Part shown: positions 5,752 through 9,667 of the stretch, piece by piece | Numbering within the stretch: the first letter of the stretch is position 1 | Layout: each line of letters opens with the position of its first letter | NCBI GenBank assembly: GCA_002366795.1 | Contig: DFBX01000094.1 | Location: forward strand, 1 to 9,667 | Length of the DNA stretch: 9,667 bases | Reading direction: 5' to 3' | DNA from: Rhodobacteraceae bacterium UBA3069 | Lineage (GTDB): Bacteria > Pseudomonadota > Alphaproteobacteria > Rhodobacterales > Rhodobacteraceae | Position numbers and translations under genes: made by a program | The notes under the pieces: model-generated | Database searches by the model: none | The model's input: only the letters and a program-made list of their open reading frames with translations | What the model was told of the DNA's origin: nothing

Positions 5752-6964
5752 CACCGTCGTCCGTGTCGTCTTTTAGGATGCCCCAGAGGCGCAGGTACTT
5801 CTCGCCGATCAGGCGTTCCTGTGGCGTCATGTCCTTCAAATTGCAGCCGTGCGGCATGGTCACGGTAAGGGCCAGAGACTTGCCGCGCCCACCTTCGGGG
5901 CCGGGGTGGAACTTGATCGTGAAGCGCGCGCGGGTAATCACCCATTCCGGCACCTCGCCTGCATAACCGGACACATGAGCACCGCCGCCGATATCCAACC
6001 CAATGCGGTGTTCTGCCATCTGCCAGATCGTCCGGTCCGCCCCCGACATGGATTCAAGCGTGATGCGCTCTTTCGCATCCCCGAGATCCATCAGGCGCAA
6101 TTCCTTGACCGTCACGTTGGCGATGCCATCGGCCGGGTCTGTCGGGAAGTCGAAAGGCTGCAGAAGCATAGTCAGATCGTATTCGCGCAGCGGCAAAGTG
6201 TGGTGCTCATCAATGGTAATGCCCAACAGATCCCGCGCCATGAAGCGGGTCAGATCCATGCGATCCTCGCAGGTCTTGGCCACGACCTCGATCACGCCGG
6301 TCGCTGCCTCATAGGTCAGTGCTGCCTCGAACACCGGTTTGACGATCCGGCGCGCCAGCGTGCTGTTGGCATCAAAGCCCAGCGTGTCCTCGGGGCGCCC
6401 CTCACGATAAACTGCGACCTGGACGAGCTCACACTCTTCTCCATCGAGGATCACCCGGTGGCGGTCGAAGATGTCGACGTGGACATTCGGCGTCTCAAAC
6501 CGCTCACGGATCGCGGCTGTGAAGGCCCCGATCGAGATTAGATCCTTCCGAACTGCAAGATCAGCATCGACGCCGAAACCGCTCCACGACCGGCCCCGGC
6601 GGCGTTCATCATTGTAGCGGACCTCTTCGGCCAGACGAAAACGGTCCGTCTCATTGAGGAAGACCCAGAGCGAACGATTGTTTGCCCCTTCCAGCAGGTC
6701 GAACACAGCGCGGTTGATAACGACGTTCTGCAAGGCGTTCTGGCCTGGTTCATCCGCGAGGGCAGCGACCCGGCCAGCATCGAGAATGACGCGCTGTTTT
6801 TCGTCATCGTTCATATCGTCGACGGCCTTGATCAGGGGCTCGACGACCTCCGACTCGGGCTTGGTCCAGTCGACCGGCGGAAGGGACGTGAACCCGGCAG
6901 CGGTGAAATAGTCTTGCAGTCGGGTGACGGGTGTTTTGCGGAGGAAGGCGGCGATGGCAGTCAT
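5738..6964 (-). CDS. Hypothetical 408-aa protein (first gene of leftward operon)
   Basis: A soluble-looking protein of unknown function with no signal peptide or membrane helix. The N-terminus (FLRKTPVTRLQDYFTAAGFT) is helical. Residues ~100-130 hold WVFLNETDRFRLAEEVRYND and RRRGRSWSGFG; 158-190 a beta-rich part (NVHVDIFDRHRVIL, LVQVAVYREG); 205-235 RRIVKPVFEAALTYEAATGVIEVVA; the C-terminus WVITRARFTIKFHP and LTVTMPHGCNL. No nuclease, ATPase, TIR or protease motif is evident. The ATG at 6964 is chosen over an upstream TTG (7039), because that start would place the operator and the likely promoter inside the gene; AAGGG lies about seven bases before 6964. It is transcribed divergently from the XRE/ImmA pair and overlaps the following gene, so it is the first product released if the operators are cleared. 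Confidence 0.75.
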   Translation of the reverse strand: MTAIAAFLRKTPVTRLQDYFTAAGFTSLPPVDWTKPESEVVEPLIKAVDDMNDDEKQRVILDAGRVAALADEPGQNALQNVVINRAVFDLLEGANNRSLWVFLNETDRFRLAEEVRYNDERRRGRSWSGFGVDADLAVRKDLISIGAFTAAIRERFETPNVHVDIFDRHRVILDGEECELVQVAVYREGRPEDTLGFDANSTLARRIVKPVFEAALTYEAATGVIEVVAKTCEDRMDLTRFMARDLLGITIDEHHTLPLREYDLTMLLQPFDFPTDPADGIANVTVKELRLMDLGDAKERITLESMSGADRTIWQMAEHRIGLDIGGGAHVSGYAGEVPEWVITRARFTIKFHPGPEGGRGKSLALTVTMPHGCNLKDMTPQERLIGEKYLRLWGILKDDTDDGDVLE

Positions 6965-7016
6965 GGGAGCCCTTTTTGGCCAGGAGGAGGAGGGAATCGG
7001 CGCGAAGCGATACGAT

Positions 7017-7052
7017 GCTGTTCGATATATACCGAACAAACCGCTACGTCTA
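7017..7052 (-). promoter_or_regulatory. Candidate promoter of the leftward operon
   Basis: On the minus strand TAGACG (7047-7052, cf. TTGACA) and TATATC (7024-7029, cf. TATAAT) are separated by 17 bases, each matching four of six consensus bases. Transcription would begin near 7017, leaving a leader of about 50 bases. The palindrome at 7019-7038 covers the -10 element and part of the spacer, which fits repression by the neighbouring XRE protein. Confidence 0.45.
7019..7038. promoter_or_regulatory. Operator 1 (palindrome, TGTTCG-N8-CGAACA)
   Basis: Perfect 6-bp arms around an 8-base AT-rich spacer. On the minus strand its first ten bases are TGTTCGGTAT, identical to those of operator 2. It lies over the candidate -10 of the leftward promoter. 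The likely ligand is the XRE protein encoded 80 bases to the right. Confidence 0.65.
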
Positions 7053-7068
7053 CTTGCGCGGCATGATT

Positions 7069-7088
7069 TTGTTCGGCATACCGAACAA
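7069..7088. promoter_or_regulatory. Operator 2 (palindrome, TTGTTCGG-N4-CCGAACAA)
   Basis: Perfect 8-bp arms around CATA, 31 bases upstream of the XRE start. It shares the 10-base core TGTTCGGTAT (minus strand) with operator 1, the two cores being 49 bp apart, but its second arm is 2 bp closer. A weak rightward promoter (TTGCGC at 7054-7059, CATACC at 7077-7082, spacing 17) would run into this site, which fits autorepression. Confidence 0.7.
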
Positions 7089-7119
7089 GCTTCCTGCCAC
7101 CAAGGAAAACAAGGATGAT

Positions 7120-7443
7120 ATGATGACCACGTCCCTCGGCGCCAAGATCAAGCGCCACCGCCAGGAAAAGGGATACTCCCTCGACAAGCTCGCGGAACTG
7201 ACCGACTCGAGCAAGAGCTACATCTGGGAGTTGGAAAACCGCGACGCACGAAAGCCGTCCGGAGAAAAACTGACCCGGATCGCTCAGGCCCTCGAGGTCA
7301 CCACCGATTATCTGCTGGATGAAAGCGAGGAGCCCGGAGACGCAGTTCTGAAGGAGGCCTTCTTTCGCAAGTTCAGCAAGCTCGCCCCTGACGACCAGGC
7401 GAAGATCAATCAGATGATCGATATGTGGGGAAAGAAGGATTGA
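7120..7443 (+). CDS. XRE-family HTH transcriptional repressor (ImmR/DdrO-like)
   Basis: A 107-residue protein with a single lambda-repressor-type HTH at about residues 7-66: LGAKIKRHRQEKGYSLDKLA, then SKSYIWELEN (recognition helix region), then LTRIAQALEVTTDYLL. The C-terminal ~35 residues (DAVLKEAFFRKFSKLAPDDQ onward) form a short helical tail of the sort used for dimerisation in repressors partnered with ImmA peptidases. Tandem ATGs at 7120 and 7123 follow AAGGA (7111-7115); the second has the better spacing. The upstream open frame to 6931 crosses both operators and is not credible. It probably binds the two palindromes to repress both arms. Its gene overlaps that of the peptidase by up to 19 bases. 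Confidence 0.88.
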   Translation: MMTTSLGAKIKRHRQEKGYSLDKLAELTDSSKSYIWELENRDARKPSGEKLTRIAQALEVTTDYLLDESEEPGDAVLKEAFFRKFSKLAPDDQAKINQMIDMWGKKD

Positions 7444-8360
7444 GCCTGCCCACGACGCCACAGGGTTGGGCAATCCGCCTTACGCAGATCCTGTCGCTGC
7501 ATCAGGCAGCACATGGACTGCCGCGGTTTCCGATCGATGTGGCAGCGCTGGCGCAGGATTTTTCGCGACAGGTGTTTCCGGACGCGCCGATTACAATGGT
7601 CGGCGGGCTGGAACTGTCCAAAGGCGTCGAGGGTATGTTGATGCCGCACCCCGACGGTTCCGGTGAGTGGGGTATCATCTACAACGAGACTGTCCGCTCG
7701 CCGGGGCGGCGGAACTTCACCCTAGCCCATGAACTGGGCCACTACCTTTTGCACCGGGAGGGCAATCCGGGCGGTCTCGAGTGTACCAACCGCAATATGG
7801 CCGATTGGGATGAGGGCCGGGACAGGATCGAGGGAGAGGCCAATACCTTTGCCTCCTACCTGCTGATGCCGCTCGACGACTTCCGAGCCCAGATCAAGGA
7901 CCGCGCCATCGACATCGACGTGATGACCGAGCTGGCGGACCGCTATGCGGTGTCGCTCACTGCCGCGATCCTGAAGTGGATGACCATCACTAAAAAGCGC
8001 GCCATGATCGTCGTCGGAAAGGAGGGCTTCATCGACTGGGCATGGTCCAGTGAGCCCTTGATCAAGTCTGGCATCTACTATGCCGCCCGGCAAAGGGTGA
8101 TCGAACTTCCAGAGGCCTCTCTCGCCGCACAGGAAGTCGATATGGACACCGGCCGCCATGGCCACCGCCACCCGGCAGGTGTCTGGCTGGGGTCTGAGCC
8201 CGTCCATGAAATGACGGTGTTCTCGCCCAGCAATGATCAGATGACGATCTCCCTGCTGCTTTATCCCGACCGGGCACCGTCTCGATGGGAGATGGCCGAG
8301 CTGGAAGAAGAGCCGACCATCGATACATTCGACAAATTCATGGATGGTCGAGCAGGCTGA
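7425..8360 (+). CDS. ImmA/IrrE-family zinc metallopeptidase (M78)
   Basis: A 311-residue protein. HELGH at residues 102-106 gives two zinc-binding histidines and the catalytic Glu103. EGEANTFASYLLMPLDDF (136-153) is the conserved second motif, supplying the third acidic ligand (Glu136 or Glu138) and the family helix. TELADRYAVSLTAAILKWM (168-186) matches the usual third helix region. Family members such as ImmA of ICEBs1 and IrrE of Deinococcus cleave a cognate XRE repressor on a stress or DNA-damage cue; the XRE gene directly upstream is the obvious substrate. The ~110 residues after 200, including HGHRHPAGVWLGSEPVHEMT and an acidic end, make it longer than a minimal ImmA and may sense the cue. 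GTG 7425 and TTG 7440 are both possible starts; neither has an ideal ribosome site. Confidence 0.88.
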   Translation: MGKEGLSLPTTPQGWAIRLTQILSLHQAAHGLPRFPIDVAALAQDFSRQVFPDAPITMVGGLELSKGVEGMLMPHPDGSGEWGIIYNETVRSPGRRNFTLAHELGHYLLHREGNPGGLECTNRNMADWDEGRDRIEGEANTFASYLLMPLDDFRAQIKDRAIDIDVMTELADRYAVSLTAAILKWMTITKKRAMIVVGKEGFIDWAWSSEPLIKSGIYYAARQRVIELPEASLAAQEVDMDTGRHGHRHPAGVWLGSEPVHEMTVFSPSNDQMTISLLLYPDRAPSRWEMAELEEEPTIDTFDKFMDGRAG

Positions 8361-8466
8361 TTCGGCCCTGCGACACCCATCGGTGCCTCCTGCGGCCGCA
8401 TACTCGTTGCGCAGAAATTCGCGGCTCTACGCGCAGGTCGATACCGTCCTCAAATCATTGAATTAC

Positions 8467-8494
8467 TTGTGATTTCCTGATTTCGCGATACATT
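8467..8494 (+). promoter_or_regulatory. Candidate promoter of the recombinase cassette
   Basis: TTGTGA (8467-8472) and TACATT (8489-8494) are separated by 16 bases; each matches the sigma70 consensus at four of six positions. The left arm of the 8481-8518 inverted repeat lies in its spacer. The region 8361-8466 before it shows no gene and no clear terminator for the peptidase gene. Confidence 0.3.
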
Positions 8495-8518
8495 GACGGC
8501 ATCATTCCAATCGCGAAA
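8481..8518. repeat. Inverted repeat TTTCGCGAT-N20-ATCGCGAAA
   Basis: Perfect 9-bp arms at 8481-8489 and 8510-8518. The arms overlap the candidate promoter and the probable transcription start, so the pair could be a dimeric-regulator operator or a leader hairpin. The sequence is unrelated to the TGTTCGGTAT operators of the island. Confidence 0.5.
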
Positions 8519-8525
8519 AGTCGCT

Positions 8526-8774
8526 ATGCCAAGCATCACATCAGGCCCGGTTTCGGGTCCAAATCCCCTTTGTCCTGAGCGCATGTCAGCGGACGCGCGC
8601 CTAGAAGAAGTCAGTCGTATTCTGGCGGCTGGCGTAATTCGCCTGAACGCCGAAAACACCAGTTCTTTATCTGCCGAAGGCGGAGACAGTTTCGTGGACT
8701 TCTCGCCTCGAAAGAGCGGTGGTCGTCGTGCAAAACGTATCCGCATCGGAGGAATTGATGAAACATCACAATAA
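8526..8774 (+). CDS. Small conserved-looking protein upstream of DUF2924 (82 aa)
   Basis: A short protein whose middle, ARLEEVSRILAAGVIRLNAE then SSLSAEGGDSFVDFSPRKSG, resembles small hypothetical proteins I associate with the position just before DUF2924 and recombinase genes in alphaproteobacterial elements. The ATG at 8526 is preferred; ATG 8583 and TTG 8493 are alternatives and none has a strong ribosome site. Its 3' end overlaps the DUF2924 start by 17 bases, and the ribosome binding site of that gene (GGAGGA, 8748-8753) lies inside it, which suggests coupling. No function is known; a role in the recombinase cassette is inferred from position only. Confidence 0.6.
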   Translation: MPSITSGPVSGPNPLCPERMSADARLEEVSRILAAGVIRLNAENTSSLSAEGGDSFVDFSPRKSGGRRAKRIRIGGIDETSQ

Positions 8775-9258
8775 GATAACCCCTACAAAACTTGGGCAGG
8801 ACCGAGCGATGGATCAAACCGTCCTAGCCCGCCTGGCCGCCTTGAAGGCCATGTCGGTCAAGGATTTGAAAGCCGAATGGGAAAAGCTCCTTGGCAGTGC
8901 CGCGCCGAACAACAGCCGGACCTTTTTGGAAATCCGCATCGCCCATCGCATTCAGGAACTGACCTACGGCGGCCCCGACCGGGATACCCGCCGCATGCTG
9001 GATCTGCTGGCCGATGAGGTCGAAGGCGTTGCCCGCAGGAAGAACCAGATTTCAGACCCCCGCAATCCGGTCTTAGGTACCAAGCTCATCCGGGAATGGG
9101 ACAGGGTCGAGCACACCGTCACTGTTCTGAAGGACGGCTTCGATTGGCAGGGCCGGAAGTTCAAATCGCTCTCGGCCGTGGCCCGTGCCATCACCGGAAC
9201 GCGCTGGAATGGCTATCGCTTCTTCGGCCTGCGTGAACGCAAGCGGGAGGAAGCATGA
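8758..9258 (+). CDS. DUF2924 domain protein
   Basis: A 166-residue basic protein. It begins with helices (TVLARLAALKAMSVKDLKAE) and ends in the DUF2924 hallmark region: GTKLIREWDRVEHTVTVLKD (107-126), FDWQGRKFKSLSAVARAITG (128-147), TRWNGYRFFGL (148-158). The last part resembles small beta/helix DNA-binding modules in which a G.....SLSavA..itG....Gw.FfgL pattern recurs. The family is found mainly next to phage-type serine recombinases in alphaproteobacteria, and an accessory role such as a recombination directionality or targeting factor is plausible but unproven. The start is chosen by GGAGGA at 8748-8753; ATG 8809 is the alternative. The stop overlaps the recombinase start (ATGA). Confidence 0.85.
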   Translation: MKHHNKITPTKLGQDRAMDQTVLARLAALKAMSVKDLKAEWEKLLGSAAPNNSRTFLEIRIAHRIQELTYGGPDRDTRRMLDLLADEVEGVARRKNQISDPRNPVLGTKLIREWDRVEHTVTVLKDGFDWQGRKFKSLSAVARAITGTRWNGYRFFGLRERKREEA

Positions 9259-9667
9259 TGGACGTCAACGCTCGCCCCAACCGCCGCCTGCGCTGTGCCA
9301 TCTACACCCGTAAGTCGAGCGAAGAAGGGCTCGACATGGAATTCAACAGCCTCGATGCCCAGCGAGAGGCTTGCGAAGCCTATATCGCGAGCCAGCGATC
9401 CGAGGGCTGGGTTGCAACCCGCGAACGCTACGACGATGGCGGTTTTTCCGGTGGCACCCTCGAACGGCCCGGTCTCAAGCAGCTTCTGGCCGACATCGAA
9501 GATGGGTTGATCGACGTGGTCGTGGTTTACAAGATCGACCGTCTGTCGCGGTCGCTGATGGACTTCTCGAAGCTGGTCGAGGTCTTCGACCGCAACGGCG
9601 TGACCTTCGTCTCAGTGACGCAGTCGTTCAATACCACCACGTCCATGGGGCGGCTGACGCTGAACAT
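9255..9667 (+). CDS. Large serine recombinase (site-specific integrase), 3'-truncated by the window edge
   Basis: The first 137 residues of a serine recombinase. The catalytic domain shows AIYTRKSSEEG (nucleophile Ser21 after Arg19, matching the YxRxS of resolvases), FNSLDAQREACEAYI, DDGGFSGGTLERPGL and the arginine motif YKIDRLSRS (Arg96, Arg99), then FVSVTQSFNTTTSMGRLTLN. The FSGGTLERPGL segment and the length of the loop are typical of large serine integrases rather than small resolvases; the recombinase and zinc-ribbon domains should lie beyond the window. These enzymes integrate phages and islands by crossing over at short att sites. Starts ATG 9255 and ATG 9258 are both possible; the first overlaps the DUF2924 stop. 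GGGAGGA just upstream (9244-9250) is the ribosome site. Confidence 0.93.
   Translation, partial: MMDVNARPNRRLRCAIYTRKSSEEGLDMEFNSLDAQREACEAYIASQRSEGWVATRERYDDGGFSGGTLERPGLKQLLADIEDGLIDVVVVYKIDRLSRSLMDFSKLVEVFDRNGVTFVSVTQSFNTTTSMGRLTLN

Noticed and set aside
5849..6541. 230-codon + strand ORF
   Set aside because: Antisense shadow of the 408-residue leftward gene, His- and Arg-rich with no motif; the leftward frame has coherent protein character and an operon context.
6965..7039. Upstream TTG start for the 408-residue gene
   Set aside because: It lies within operator 1 and upstream of the expected transcription start; the added residues look like translated regulatory DNA.
6931..7119. Extended N-terminus for the XRE protein
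   Set aside because: Would translate through both operators and the promoter region; HTH homology begins only after 7120 and a ribosome site lies at 7111-7115.
7722..8207. 161-codon minus-strand ORF
   Set aside because: Antisense to the HELGH peptidase, with no recognisable features.
8391..8400. Palindrome TGCGGCCGCA after the peptidase gene
   Set aside because: Short GC-rich palindrome expected by chance in this composition; no T tract to make it a terminator.
1..9667. CRISPR array, tRNA or complete insertion sequence
   Set aside because: No regularly spaced direct repeats, tRNA cloverleaf pattern or transposase frame with terminal repeats was seen on either strand.

Overview
The window looks like high-GC alphaproteobacterial DNA, most likely Rhodobacteraceae (Paracoccus/Rhodobacter/roseobacter type). 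This rests on the GC-rich codon use, the DUF1127 small protein, the DUF2924 plus large serine recombinase cassette, and spanin-like genes of the kind seen in prophages of that family. No taxonomic search could be run, so this is an inference.

Region 1 (1-4053, all + strand) is ordinary accessory chromosome. It holds the 3' part of a DsbA-family oxidoreductase, a 49-residue DUF1127 protein, an EamA/DMT exporter, a DUF4386 membrane protein, a GNAT acetyltransferase broken by an internal deletion, a VOC (glyoxalase-like) protein and a small P-loop kinase-like ATPase. The exporter, DUF4386 and GNAT genes are joined by ATGA stop/start overlaps and read as one operon.

Region 2 (about 4170-4750, - strand) is a decayed phage lysis cassette. 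It contains the C-terminal membrane segment of an upstream lysis gene, a complete inner-membrane spanin (Rz-like), and an outer-membrane spanin lipoprotein (Rz1-like). The lipoprotein gene is nested partly inside the Rz gene in another frame and is now frameshifted in a six-base G tract.

Region 3 (about 4765-8360) is the most interesting part: a self-contained divergent four-gene island. Rightward run an XRE/HTH repressor and an overlapping ImmA/IrrE zinc metallopeptidase. Leftward run two overlapping genes of unknown function (408 aa, and about 311 aa with a C-terminal winged-helix-like domain), closed by a strong UUCG-tetraloop terminator. The gap between the two arms carries two palindromic operators that share a 10-base core 49 bp apart, and one of them covers a candidate leftward promoter. 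By analogy with ImmR/ImmA and DdrO/IrrE, the likely logic is that the XRE protein represses and the peptidase cleaves it after a cue, releasing the leftward pair. The role of that pair is unknown; phage or mobile-element defence, or stress-induced toxicity, are reasonable guesses.

Region 4 (8361-9667, + strand) is an integration module: a candidate promoter with a 9-bp inverted repeat, a small conserved-looking ORF, a DUF2924 protein coupled to it, and the start of a large serine recombinase cut by the window edge. Lysis remnant, regulated cargo island and recombinase together suggest a degraded prophage or integrative element. No tRNA, rRNA, CRISPR array or complete IS element was seen.
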